Shown here one piece after another: positions 1 through 8,531 of a stretch of 64,000 nucleotides of DNA (its first letter is position 1; every line of letters starts with the position of its first letter). A program made the translations under genes and the position numbers. The notes below the pieces were generated by a model. The model searched no databases and had not been told where the DNA came from. It worked only from the letters and a program-made list of their open reading frames with translations. The DNA is from DATACQ01 sp036555515 (GTDB lineage: Bacteria > Desulfobacterota > Binatia > UBA9968), in assembly GCA_036555515.1 (NCBI GenBank), contig DATBLC010000089.1, forward strand, positions 15,478 to 79,477. The letters run 5' to 3'.

Positions 1-565
1 TCACTAGCAACAAGATCAGCGGTACTTTCCATAAAAGCCTTTTCCACAAGCGCGCACGGCGCCCCCGCTGCGAGGCGTGTTCCCGCATCTCCCGCTTCGT
101 CCCGAGAGCCGGAAGACTTTCCAATGCTTGAATCAAGATATCCGCGTCGCGCTGAAAATCATGATGCTGCAATGTGACCGCGTTTTTGCCCGCGAGTTGG
201 CGCAAATCATCCCGCAACTCTTCAGGCTTCGGCATCACCGCGCCGTCAACCAGCGCCGGGATGACGAGAATGCCGCGCTGCAACGCCGCCGCCAGTTCCA
301 AACCGACGAAGTCGTTTGGATCGGTCAAACGCAATTGTCCTTTGCCATTGCGCGCCGTCAACCAATCTTTTCCAATTACAGCGATGAGCGCGTCACAAGA
401 AGCGACTTTGACGCCGATCTGCGCCGCGAAGTCCGCGCCCGGCGGAATATCGTCGACGTCCATGAAAACTCGGTCTGCGCCGAAGCGCGCGCACAGCCGG
501 TCGTAAAGACGGCCGGCATACGGCGCGCTGTCTTCGCGCCGGTAGCTAACGAAGATTCCGGACAT
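1..565 (-). CDS. TIR-domain protein, C-terminus beyond the window
   Basis: The reading frame opens at ATG 565 and runs off the left edge after 188 residues without a stop. Residues 3-12 (GIFVSYRRED) are strand A of a TIR fold, residues 32-47 (DRVFMDVDDIPPGADF) hold the BB-loop region, 57-69 (CDALIAVIGKDWL) the third strand, and NDFVGLELAAAL carries Glu90 at the position of the catalytic Glu of NAD-cleaving TIR domains. After the TIR fold (about residue 150) comes a strongly basic stretch and then a hydrophobic run (LLWKVPLILLLV) at the edge, so the protein is probably TIR followed by a membrane span and an unseen C-terminal module. TIR proteins of this bacterial type may signal or defend by NAD cleavage, but many are uncharacterised; the function here is open. 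No strong Shine-Dalgarno is visible. Confidence 0.85.
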   Translation of the reverse strand, partial: MSGIFVSYRREDSAPYAGRLYDRLCARFGADRVFMDVDDIPPGADFAAQIGVKVASCDALIAVIGKDWLTARNGKGQLRLTDPNDFVGLELAAALQRGILVIPALVDGAVMPKPEELRDDLRQLAGKNAVTLQHHDFQRDADILIQALESLPALGTKREMREHASQRGRRARLWKRLLWKVPLILLLV

Positions 566-906
566 AGGGAAATGAATTTGGCCGTAAATTCGAGGCCTGC
601 CGCTGCATCTCGAATCAACCCTTTCCGTAGCAGCCGTTTCCTCGTCTTTATAGCAGTTTCGGTTTGGCTTGCCCACGATTTTATGTCAGGCGCGGCTTGC
701 TTCACTGTGGTACGTTACCGCCGTGCCAACGGTCCTAAGAGGCGGTCCCTATCGCGTGTATTTCTTCAGCACTGTTGCAGCATGGCATAGGCCTACTGGC
801 GTTAAGCGCTGGCGACCGGGTACGGGACGTACTTGTTTCGGAAGACACGTTGACGGTCGATTTAATGGATGCTCGGACTATTTCAGTTCCTTCGGTGGTA
901 TATCGG
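566..906. other. Gap between hyuB-like gene and TIR gene
   Basis: 341 bases with no convincing gene on either strand. Both flanking genes point left. The only signal I can point to is a weak promoter-like pair for the TIR gene, listed separately. Confidence 0.5.
647..675 (-). promoter_or_regulatory. Weak sigma-70-like promoter for the TIR gene
   Basis: On the minus strand TGGGCA (4 of 6 to the -35 consensus) is followed after 17 bases by TATAAA (5 of 6 to the -10 consensus). It lies about 80 bases before the TIR start codon. The match is modest and could be chance. Confidence 0.3.
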
Positions 907-2640
907 TCATGGCCGCGTTCGGCGTTCCCTCCGCAACTCCTCTGTTGCGCTCCGATCTATACTCAAACTGTTCTCCTTGATCACCACCCCATAATCTTCT
1001 CTTGCTCCGTTGACCGACACATATCCATCCAACACATCGCCAAGCACTACCTCTGGATCGCGTTCCAACGGGTCGCCGTAGCCGCCGCCGGCGTTCATGT
1101 TGACCTGCACGGTGTCGCCGGGTTTGAGCGGCGCCTCACGCACGGTCTCCGAAAGTTCCTCGCCGTTGATCGCGTAAAACCCAGTGCGCGCGGCGTATCC
1201 GCCCACGACTCCCCAGGGCGGGAATTTGCTCCGCATGTCTCCTTTGCCGCGGACGCGCACCATGGCGTTGCTCAATAGCTGGTACTCCCGCGTGCAGCCT
1301 AATCCGCCGCGAAATTTGCCCGGACCTCCGGAGTCCGCACGCACGTCAAAGCGCACTACCCGCAGGGGAAATTCCGTCTCGTGAATTTCGATGGGCCCGG
1401 GGCGAAATTGGCCGACCCCCAGGGTGCCGTGAATCAGCGACACGCCATCCTGCTTGCCGCTGGCGCCGAGCGCCGTGTCGAGCAACTCCATAAACACCCA
1501 CGGTTTGTTGTTCGCGTCGCCCGCGTTCGCGATCCGCACGCCGCCGCCGCCGCCCGACGAACCCACTGCTCGTTCGGGATTGAACTTCCCCAAGGCATGG
1601 AGCACCACGTCGGCGGTAAGATACGCAAGCGGCACATAATAAGACACCGGCGCGCCGGGCCGCGGGCAAACGATCGTTCCTTCTTTGAATCTCGTTTGCA
1701 CAACCTCGACAAAGCCATGATTGAACGGCAGGCTCGCGTCGGTCATCGCCATGAGACCGAAGTAACAAGTATTCTTGATCAGCGCTGAAGTGACATTCAC
1801 CGGTCCGCGAGCCTGATCGTCGGAGCCGCTGAAATCGAACAGAATCTCGCCGCCTTTCTTTTCGACCAGCACATGCACGCGCCGTGGGCGATCGTAGCCG
1901 ATGCCGTCGTGATCGAGTAATCCTTCGGCATCGCGCGTCCCGTCCGGCATGATCGCCAAGGCTTCGCGCAACTGTCGCGCCACGCGCCCCATGAGCTCCA
2001 CGCAGCCGTCCCGCACGATATCGCCGCCGAAGCGCGAACATAACTCGCTCATGCGTTTCGCCCCGACCCGGCACGCCGCCACTTGCCCGCGCAGATCGCC
2101 CAAGGTCTCCATCGGGATGCGGCTGTTGGCGGCGATGAATTTCTCGATTTCCGTATTGATCTGGCCCCGCACGCAGAGTTTCGTCGGCGGAATGACCAAT
2201 CCTTCCTCCCAAATATCCTGCGGCACGTGGGCAGCGCGGGGACCCCCCAGATCCGCCTTATGCGCTAAGGTGCCGGTAAAAGCGACCAGCCGCCCGCCGG
2301 CGAATACGGGCATAAGAACCACCGTATCGTTGGGGTGGGTCACGTTTCCGGCGTAGGGATGATTGAAAACAATAACGTCGCCTTCGGCCAGATCCTCGAT
2401 CCTATAGTAACGCGGCAAATGATCCGCCACGGCCGCGAAGGAGCCGAAATGGAGCGGCAGTTTCTTCGACACCGCGATGGTGCGCAACTGGGCATCGAGC
2501 AATCCCGCGCTACCGTCCTCCGACTCGCGCAGCACGGTGGAGTAACCGCTGTGAAACAAGACGATGCGCATCTCTTCAATGATGCTGCTAACTTTCGAGT
2601 TGATCAGCTCCAGAGTGATCGGATCGATTTGTGCCGCCAT
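907..2640 (-). CDS. hyuB: Hydantoinase B/oxoprolinase family protein
   Basis: 577 residues if begun at the ATG at 2640, whose A is also the last base of the TGA stop of the upstream hyuA-like gene (TGATG overlap), a typical translational-coupling arrangement; a TTG two codons upstream is the only alternative. The N-terminus (IDPITLELINSKVSSIIEEM) and the internal blocks NHPYAGNVTHPNDTVV, AHKADLGG, DGIGYDRPRRVHV and the Gly-rich SSGGGGGVRIAN and NAGGGYGDP are those of the HyuB family. HyuA and HyuB together form ATP-dependent or ATP-independent amidohydrolases acting on cyclic amides (hydantoins, 5-oxoproline) or, in the related acetone carboxylases, carboxylases. The two-gene layout without a third small subunit favours a hydantoinase/oxoprolinase-type enzyme; the substrate is unknown. 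Confidence 0.9.
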   Translation of the reverse strand: MAAQIDPITLELINSKVSSIIEEMRIVLFHSGYSTVLRESEDGSAGLLDAQLRTIAVSKKLPLHFGSFAAVADHLPRYYRIEDLAEGDVIVFNHPYAGNVTHPNDTVVLMPVFAGGRLVAFTGTLAHKADLGGPRAAHVPQDIWEEGLVIPPTKLCVRGQINTEIEKFIAANSRIPMETLGDLRGQVAACRVGAKRMSELCSRFGGDIVRDGCVELMGRVARQLREALAIMPDGTRDAEGLLDHDGIGYDRPRRVHVLVEKKGGEILFDFSGSDDQARGPVNVTSALIKNTCYFGLMAMTDASLPFNHGFVEVVQTRFKEGTIVCPRPGAPVSYYVPLAYLTADVVLHALGKFNPERAVGSSGGGGGVRIANAGDANNKPWVFMELLDTALGASGKQDGVSLIHGTLGVGQFRPGPIEIHETEFPLRVVRFDVRADSGGPGKFRGGLGCTREYQLLSNAMVRVRGKGDMRSKFPPWGVVGGYAARTGFYAINGEELSETVREAPLKPGDTVQVNMNAGGGYGDPLERDPEVVLGDVLDGYVSVNGAREDYGVVIKENSLSIDRSATEELRRERRTRP

Positions 2641-4703
2641 CAACAATCTCCGCTGATTTCGATCACGATGTTGCCGAAGCGATCGATTTCGGCCCGCTGG
2701 CCCGGATGGACCAAGGTGGTCGAATCCATCTGCTCAACGATCGCCGGACCGCGCATTCGATTGCCGGGACGCAATCGACGCCGGTCGTAGATCGGACACT
2801 CGTACCAGCCGTCAAAATAGGCTCGGCGCCGCGCGGTAATCGCGCCGTCGCAATTTTCACCGGCGCTGGGTGCCGCGTGCGTCACTGGTTTCGGCACGAT
2901 CACTTTGGTTGTGAGGCGGTAATTGACGATCTCTACGCTTTGATCCTCCGCGCGCGAGCCGAAGTGCTTCTCGTGCGCCTCGTCGAACGCGGCGCGCCAA
3001 CGCGCCTTGCTGTCCGGGTTAAGATCGCCGGCCGAAACCGCCACCGGCAGCTCGTACTTCTGAATGCTGTAGCGCAGGTCGATGGCGCGCTCATGCACGA
3101 TCAGCTCGGGGGCAACGCCCTGGGACTCGAACTCTTGGCGCGCCACCGCCTCCATTTCGTCGAAACGGCATTGGACCTCGGCGACATCGACGGATTCCAG
3201 CGCGGCAAAATGGGTTTGGATATAATCGCGCTTCAAATCGGAAACCAACAAGCCCATCGCCGAATGCACACCGGGCGAGGCGGGAACCAATACGCGCGGA
3301 ATTTTCAGTTCCTGGGCGAGCAGAGTGGCGTGCACCGGCCCGGCGCCGCCGAAGGCGACGAGCACATACTCCCGCGGGTCTTCGCCGCGCGACACCGTGA
3401 CGAGCCGAAGCGCCTCCACCATCCCAGAACTGACAATCTTGATGATGCCGTTGGCAGCTTCGATGGTTTCGAGTTTTAGCGGCCCGGCGACCTGAGTCGA
3501 TATGGCTTTCGCTGCCGCCGCGCCGTTGAGCGGAAACTTGCCGCCGACAAAAAAATTTGGATTCAACCAACCCAGGGCCACATCGGCGTCGGTTACCGTT
3601 GGTAATGATCCGCCGTTGGGATAACACGCCGGTCCCGGAACGGCGCCGGCGCTCTGAGGTCCAACTTTTAGCAGCCCCCCTTTATCGATCCAGGCGATGC
3701 TGCCGCCGCCCGCGCCGATCTCCACCAGATCCAGCGACGGCGTCGAGATCAACCATTCTCCGGCCTGAAAGCGAGGCACGATGCGCGGTTCGCCGCCCTG
3801 CACGATGCCAGCCTTTGCCGTAGTTCCGCCCATGTCGAATGAAATTACTTTCAATTGACGCGTCATGCGCCCGATATGCGCCGCGCCAAGCACGCCCGCC
3901 GCCGGGCCCGACTCGATCATGCGCACCGGAATGTCGCGCAACGCGCCGCCGGTCAGGCTGCCGCCGTTGGACTGCATAATGTAGAGCGGCCGCGCGATGC
4001 GCCTGGACTTGAGCGCTTCTTCGAGCCGGTGAATGTAACGGTTCACCACCGGCGCGACGTAGGCATTGACCACTGTGGTCGTCAGCCGCGGATACTCGCG
4101 GATCTGCGGCAGAGTTTCGCAGGAGAGATAAACTTGCGCATCGGGGATTCGTTCCATCACCAATTCGCGCACACGCTTCTCATGGGCGGAATTCATGAAT
4201 GAGAACAGTAAACACACCGCCACCGACTCGACACCGCTGTCCTCGAGCCGGGCCAGTCGGCGCCGCGTTGCGGCCTCGTCCAGCGGGCGCAGAACATTGC
4301 CGCGAAAATCGATGCGCTCGGGAATCTGAATCGTCTCCCGTTGCCGCACCAGCATCGGCGGTTTTGGATAGCTCAAGTAATCGTAGGTTGCGCTTCTGGT
4401 CTCGCCGAGCTCGGGCGTTTCATACACGCCTGTGAACCCCTCGGTAATACAAAGCCAGGTCTTGGCGCCCTTGCGTTCGAGCAGCGCATTGGTGGCGACG
4501 GTGGTCGCATGAAAGAGAAAGTTCGCGTCCTCCGGCAAACGGTTGGCGCCGAAAAATTCATCCAGCGCGTTCATCACGCCCCGGGTCAAATCATCCGGCG
4601 TGCTGAGTACTTTGGCATTGACGACTTCTCCGCTTTCCTCTTCCAGCACGGAAAAATCAGTGAACGTTCCACCGATATCGATGCCGATTCTATAGCGTGG
4701 CAT
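2640..4703 (-). CDS. hyuA: Hydantoinase A/oxoprolinase family protein
   Basis: 687 residues from the ATG at 4703, chosen because the family signature MPRYRIGIDIGGTFTDF starts exactly there; an upstream in-frame extension of 55 residues has no family character and runs into the epimerase gene. The N-terminal GIDIGGTFTDF and the second phosphate-binding block (SFDMGGTTAKAGI) form the ASKHA-type nucleotide fold, followed by EIGAGGGSIAWID and VAFGGAGPVHATLL. It should form the ATP-binding partner of the overlapping HyuB-like subunit in a cytoplasmic amidohydrolase complex. It starts 55 bases after the epimerase stop, so the three genes may share one transcript. There is no AGGAGG-type ribosome site in front. 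Confidence 0.9.
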   Translation of the reverse strand: MPRYRIGIDIGGTFTDFSVLEEESGEVVNAKVLSTPDDLTRGVMNALDEFFGANRLPEDANFLFHATTVATNALLERKGAKTWLCITEGFTGVYETPELGETRSATYDYLSYPKPPMLVRQRETIQIPERIDFRGNVLRPLDEAATRRRLARLEDSGVESVAVCLLFSFMNSAHEKRVRELVMERIPDAQVYLSCETLPQIREYPRLTTTVVNAYVAPVVNRYIHRLEEALKSRRIARPLYIMQSNGGSLTGGALRDIPVRMIESGPAAGVLGAAHIGRMTRQLKVISFDMGGTTAKAGIVQGGEPRIVPRFQAGEWLISTPSLDLVEIGAGGGSIAWIDKGGLLKVGPQSAGAVPGPACYPNGGSLPTVTDADVALGWLNPNFFVGGKFPLNGAAAAKAISTQVAGPLKLETIEAANGIIKIVSSGMVEALRLVTVSRGEDPREYVLVAFGGAGPVHATLLAQELKIPRVLVPASPGVHSAMGLLVSDLKRDYIQTHFAALESVDVAEVQCRFDEMEAVARQEFESQGVAPELIVHERAIDLRYSIQKYELPVAVSAGDLNPDSKARWRAAFDEAHEKHFGSRAEDQSVEIVNYRLTTKVIVPKPVTHAAPSAGENCDGAITARRRAYFDGWYECPIYDRRRLRPGNRMRGPAIVEQMDSTTLVHPGQRAEIDRFGNIVIEISGDC

Positions 4704-4758
4704 TAGGAGGTTTTTTGCGTGGGAAAAGAGCCGGTTCCCGCCCTTCGCCAATCCTCGA

Positions 4759-5721
4759 TCACCGCCCCAGACGGTCCAGCGTGGCAACGTAGTCGCGCAC
4801 GCCCTCCTCCACCGAGTAGGCCGGCTCGTAGCCGATATACTTTTTTGCCGCCGAGATGTCGAACACACAGTAGCTTTGCTTGCTGCGGCCGAGCTTGCTC
4901 GGGCCGGAGCCGAGCTCGATTTGGTGATTGGGAAAAAGTTTCGCCGCGGCGTTCAAAAAATCCCGCGGCGTCACCGCCGTGCCGGTGCCGATGTTGAAGG
5001 TCCAAGCGCCGGGGGTCGGCGCCTTGAGCGCGAGATAAATGGCGCGGCCGACGTCGCCGACGTAAACCGCGTCATTCTTCTGGTCTCCGCCCTCGGCGAT
5101 CACCCACTTGGCGCCCTCGCGCGCTTTCTCGATCAGTTGTCCGTAAAAGGACAGCGGGCCGTGGCGCGCTTCTTTGCCCGGACCGTAGATCGACACGAAG
5201 CGGAGCGCGATGAATTCGATGCCGTAAGTTTCGCGGTAGTAGCGCCCCAGCTCCTCGGAGCAGACTTTGATCGAGCCGTATAAATCCGCCGGAATCTTGC
5301 GATAATCCTCTCTGACCGGCTTGTAGGTCGGCGGCCCCTCTTCGCCGTTGATTTCGCCGTAGACGGCCTTGGAGCTGGTAAAGACAACGCGCTTGATGTT
5401 TTTCGCCCGGGCCACTTCCAAGATATTGATCGTCCCCTCGGCGCCGACTCGAATACCCAAACGCGGATTGGCCTCCGCCGGCTCGGGCATCAAAGCTGCC
5501 AGATGAGCGATGAGGTCGATTTGATAATCATCCACCACTTGAGTAAGAAACTTGGGGTCGCAAACGTCGCCGATGACGCAGTCGACCCGGTCTTTAATGT
5601 CCCGCATTAAAACGAAGTCCTCCCGGTTGTCGAGTAAGACGGGGCGCAAACCGTCGCGCACCATTAAACGCGCCGTCACGGCGCCGTTCACTCCCATGCC
5701 GCCGGTGATCAAGATCTTCAT
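4759..5721 (-). CDS. NAD-dependent epimerase/dehydratase (extended SDR)
   Basis: 320 residues. The Rossmann nucleotide-binding loop is GGMGVNG at residues 7-13, the Asp-rich second strand LLDNRED follows at 29-35, GDVCD at 51-55 is the adenine-ring contact, and the catalytic residues are Ser/Lys in FTSSKAVYG (about 116) and the YxxxK pair Tyr148/Lys152 (YGSIK). The C-terminal half (RFVSIYGPGKEARHG, FNIGTGTAVTPRDFLNAA) is the sugar- or substrate-binding part of the NAD-dependent epimerase family. Most relatives act on nucleotide sugars, but no other sugar-nucleotide gene lies nearby; its neighbours downstream are hyuA and hyuB, so a different substrate is possible. Cytoplasmic, with no signal peptide. 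Confidence 0.88.
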   Translation of the reverse strand: MKILITGGMGVNGAVTARLMVRDGLRPVLLDNREDFVLMRDIKDRVDCVIGDVCDPKFLTQVVDDYQIDLIAHLAALMPEPAEANPRLGIRVGAEGTINILEVARAKNIKRVVFTSSKAVYGEINGEEGPPTYKPVREDYRKIPADLYGSIKVCSEELGRYYRETYGIEFIALRFVSIYGPGKEARHGPLSFYGQLIEKAREGAKWVIAEGGDQKNDAVYVGDVGRAIYLALKAPTPGAWTFNIGTGTAVTPRDFLNAAAKLFPNHQIELGSGPSKLGRSKQSYCVFDISAAKKYIGYEPAYSVEEGVRDYVATLDRLGR

Positions 5722-5795
5722 GTCTCATGCCTCCATATTGCGCCATTGTGTGAACGTAGTACAAGATTGCCGTGCTCATCAACCGAAATGAGTTA

Positions 5796-5868
5796 GTTTC
5801 TAGTTTCAGGTTCCTCGTTTCTAGTTAGAATCCGAAAACCAGAAACCCAAAATTAAAAACGAGAAACT
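5796..5868. repeat. Heptad repeat with inverted arms (GTTTCNN type)
   Basis: The left arm reads as consecutive 7-mers GTTTCTA, GTTTCAG, GTTCCTC, GTTTCTA; the right arm read on the other strand is again GTTTCTC, GTTTTTA, ATTTTGG, GTTTCTG. The arms can pair around a short middle. It lies in the divergent gap between the epimerase and the hydrolase. Confidence 0.65.
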
Positions 5869-5881
5869 TTGGTGCTTCGGG

Positions 5882-5909
5882 TTGACTTGAGTTGTTTCGC
5901 CGCGATAAG
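5882..5909 (+). promoter_or_regulatory. Probable sigma-70 promoter for the alpha/beta hydrolase
   Basis: TTGACT (5 of 6) and GATAAG (4 of 6) separated by 16 bases, about 35 bases before the ATG at 5944. It directly follows the heptad repeat in the divergent gap. Confidence 0.4.
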
Positions 5910-5943
5910 CCACGAATAAGGCACATTAGAAAGGAACAAAACC

Positions 5944-7296
5944 ATGAAGAGTTGGCAAGCGCCGGAGTCTGTGACGCGGGAGCAATGCATTAAAGACAGC
6001 GAAGAAATTCTGGGCATGCCGGACGTTCCGATCAAGAGCACAGAAGATATTTTTCGCGTCAACGTTCTCGGCCTGGACTGGGACCTCGGCATGGTGGTGC
6101 ATGAACCCGTGGATCCGGCCCGACTACCGCGAGGGGCCGACGGCAAAAAAGCCGGTTTCTTTTTACTGCACGGCGGATCGAGCGATTTTAAAGGAATCGA
6201 GCGCCACGCCAAGCTGCTCGCCAGCAAGTTCGGCTTTCGAGTCGTCGCCGGCACGTTTCCCGGCAGATTCTACTTTCCCGACGCCAGCCGCGATTGGCCC
6301 GGCGATACCATCCATCCCGACGGCACCGTGCGCACGCCGGTGTGGAAGCAAGGAGAGCTGACCGCGCCGGATCAGTACGACGTGGTCAAGGACGCCTCGA
6401 TGCGCGACCGCTACGGCACCCGCACCCTAGCGCGGGCAAAGCCTGATACGAATTTCTACCATCGCATGGCGGCCTGGCCCGCGGCTTTCGAGCAAGGGAT
6501 GATCGAGGCCAATCGGCGTCACTTTCCCGAGCGGGAATTTTCCGTCTACGGCCAGGGTCACTCTACCGGCGGCCCCTTCATCTGCATGCTGTCGCAGCGC
6601 ATACCCAACATGGTCGGCGTTTGTGCCACGGAACATTCACCGTTCGGCTACCTTAGTATGGGGCGCGACGAGTGGGGCGGCGATATGGGAAAGATTTCAG
6701 GCTATGAAAAAATCGCAAAGAAAGGCAAGGCACGCACGGATCCTTTCAACGAATTATACATTCGCACTTGGCGCGATCTCGCGCGCTATCAGGGACCGGA
6801 AGCTCTCGGCCAGGAGGGACCGAAGGCGCTCATGAGGTTGCCCGCGATCATGGAAGACGTTCTCGAAGCCTGGGAGCGCGTTAAGAGTAGGCCGCAATTC
6901 AAGGCCGAATACATTGTCACCCACGCTATTACGGATTCGCTTACCGAAGGCGCCAAAGTCAGCGCGGCGCGACTGAAGATGAATAGAGACGAAACCGAAG
7001 CGCTGGTGAAGCGTTTCATCGGCTATACCAGGGAGCTCGCCGGGCCGGATGTCAAGCCCGTGCCGCCGTTCTTATTTGAAATTTCCAAAGACAGCCGCGA
7101 TCACAGCCCGGAGGTTTACGAGGAAGTGATTATGCCCGGTTTTCGAGCGATGAAACCCGCGCCGAAAATCGCCATCACCCGCTTCGGCGCCGGTGTGCAT
7201 AGTTTCTGGAAAGCCGAAAAAGATTTGCCCGCCGGGATCGTGCCGTCGGTGATAAAAAGCTGGAAAGAGGCGGTGACCGAAGGATATTTCGTCTGA
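5944..7296 (+). CDS. Alpha/beta-hydrolase-fold protein, unknown substrate
   Basis: 450 residues, with AAAGGAAC as ribosome site 7 bases before the ATG. The sequence FFLLHGGSSDFKGIERHA (72-89) supplies the oxyanion-hole HGG, GHSTGG at 205-210 is a nucleophile elbow with Ser207, and GAGVHSFW near the C-terminus places His at about 419 as the likely catalytic base. An N-terminal segment of some 65 residues before the fold and a helical lid (about 230-340) make it longer than simple esterases. No signal peptide, so it is probably cytoplasmic. I do not recognise a characterised close relative. It stands alone, convergent with the PuuD-like gene downstream. Confidence 0.75.
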   Translation: MKSWQAPESVTREQCIKDSEEILGMPDVPIKSTEDIFRVNVLGLDWDLGMVVHEPVDPARLPRGADGKKAGFFLLHGGSSDFKGIERHAKLLASKFGFRVVAGTFPGRFYFPDASRDWPGDTIHPDGTVRTPVWKQGELTAPDQYDVVKDASMRDRYGTRTLARAKPDTNFYHRMAAWPAAFEQGMIEANRRHFPEREFSVYGQGHSTGGPFICMLSQRIPNMVGVCATEHSPFGYLSMGRDEWGGDMGKISGYEKIAKKGKARTDPFNELYIRTWRDLARYQGPEALGQEGPKALMRLPAIMEDVLEAWERVKSRPQFKAEYIVTHAITDSLTEGAKVSAARLKMNRDETEALVKRFIGYTRELAGPDVKPVPPFLFEISKDSRDHSPEVYEEVIMPGFRAMKPAPKIAITRFGAGVHSFWKAEKDLPAGIVPSVIKSWKEAVTEGYFV

Positions 7297-7338
7297 CGTG
7301 CCGGTAGCTTTCTGTTTGTATCGATCCGGAAGAGAACT

Positions 7339-7423
7339 CACCACAGAGGTGCGGAGGACGCCGAGTTATGAGTTCCTGAATAGGAAATACTCCCAACTCT
7401 GCGAACTCTGTGCCTCTGCGGTG
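7339..7423. repeat. Inverted nonad repeat between convergent genes
   Basis: Two 29-base arms (7339-7367 and 7395-7423) match in 22 of 29 positions when one is reverse-complemented. Each arm is built of 9-mers close to CGCAGAGNN. It sits between the stops of two convergent genes and could fold into a long hairpin acting as a two-way terminator. Confidence 0.65.
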
Positions 7424-7486
7424 AAATAATCGTTGGTACTTTTACTGCGGCTCTGTCGCGCTAATCTCGTTGTGGCTAGATCCGAA

Positions 7487-8188
7487 CTAGCGGAATATCA
7501 ACAAGAGCACATAGAGTATCGCCGTCAGGATAAAGCCGAACCATAGCGCGCCGGAGACGGAGTCCAGCGGTTTTTTGGTCGGTCCCTGGGTACCGGTCAG
7601 ACAGTTATATTCAACGGCGGCGATGATGATAAGCACGAGAATCCAGAACACGGCGCCCGCGCCTCCCGACTTAACCAGCGACGTATAATGGCTCGCCGCG
7701 CCCATGAAAAAAAGCATGGGAATCGAGAACACGGTGTTTGTGCGCGACGTCAGCGCCGCCCGTCTGCCCCGCGCGGCGGCATCCGGCAACGCTTGGCCGC
7801 CAGACGCGACTTGATTAGTCGACGCGATGACCACTTTCTGCGCCGGCCAGATGACAAGCCACACGTTGAGGAACATTATCGTACCCATCAAACCGCCAAT
7901 GGAGATCGTAACACCATAGGAGGATCCGAAGAACAGCCCGGTGCCCATTTCGTGCCAGCGAATCAAGTAGATCAATGCGCCGGCGAGAAACGTAAACATC
8001 GCGCCCCAGCGAAACCACCACAGGGCGCGGGGCACCAGTTTTAGAATCGCGCCGGTTCTGACCGGCGCATCGGTCTCCGCGAAAAACGGTGTCTGCACGA
8101 AATTGAAATAGTAAAGAATGCCGATCCACGTAATACCCGCCAGAAAATGAATCCACCGTAGAAAAAACAACACACCTTCCATATCCAT
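7487..8188 (-). CDS. PuuD-like (urate oxidase N-terminal type) membrane protein
   Basis: 233 residues from the ATG at 8188, preceded by GGAGGGGGAGAG; an upstream start would add ten charged residues. The protein has about six membrane spans. LRWIHFLAGITWIGILYYFN, the MFLNVWLVIWPAQKVV block and RTNTVFSIPMLFFM are the marks of the membrane domain found in PuuD urate hydroxylases. In PuuD this domain is followed by a cytochrome c domain; here the protein ends after the last span (VLLLIFR), so no CxxCH is present and electron transfer would need a partner. No purine catabolism genes are nearby, so a urate role is not supported by context. Confidence 0.75.
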   Translation of the reverse strand: MDMEGVLFFLRWIHFLAGITWIGILYYFNFVQTPFFAETDAPVRTGAILKLVPRALWWFRWGAMFTFLAGALIYLIRWHEMGTGLFFGSSYGVTISIGGLMGTIMFLNVWLVIWPAQKVVIASTNQVASGGQALPDAAARGRRAALTSRTNTVFSIPMLFFMGAASHYTSLVKSGGAGAVFWILVLIIIAAVEYNCLTGTQGPTKKPLDSVSGALWFGFILTAILYVLLLIFR

Positions 8189-8531
8189 ATCTCTCCCCCT
8201 CCTTCCGTCCGTTGCCAATTTGTATTGCTACGGGCTGCGTTTCTTAACGAATTGCTACTGATATATTCGGGTACGCCGAAGCTTGTCAAGTAAAAAATTT
8301 GAATCTGTACAGCCGCGATACTTCGACAATGGCAGCGGTTCATCGAAGGCTTCGGCGCGCTCTCCGGCTGCACCCGTTCGAGTTCAAGGTTCAAGTTTCG
8401 GATTCGGTCCGGGAACATTGAACTTTGAACATTCAACGTTGAACTGCGCGGCCGTTCCGGTCTGCGGCGTTGACGCCCGCGGCGCCAACCGCTACATTGC
8501 GGTGCATGGCGCATTCTGTATTTACCTCCCC
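8189..8531. other. Divergent gap between PuuD-like gene and MFS gene
   Basis: About 340 bases between the start codons. It is open in the MFS frame, so the boundary depends on the GTG start chosen for that gene. The second half carries a heptad repeat. No clear gene or promoter was found. Confidence 0.45.
8382..8444. repeat. Heptad repeat (GTTCAAN / NTTGAAC)
   Basis: Direct 7-mers GTTCAAG, GTTCAAG on the left and ATTGAAC, TTTGAAC, ATTCAAC, GTTGAAC on the right, around a spacer. The right part is mostly the reverse complement of the left, giving a possible stem. Same family as the elements near 9.8, 12.8 and 14.4 kb. Confidence 0.7.

Noticed and set aside
690..730. TTGGCACG on the minus strand upstream of the TIR gene as a sigma-54 promoter
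   Set aside because: The -24 box is good, but the sequence at the -12 position is TAAC rather than TTGC.
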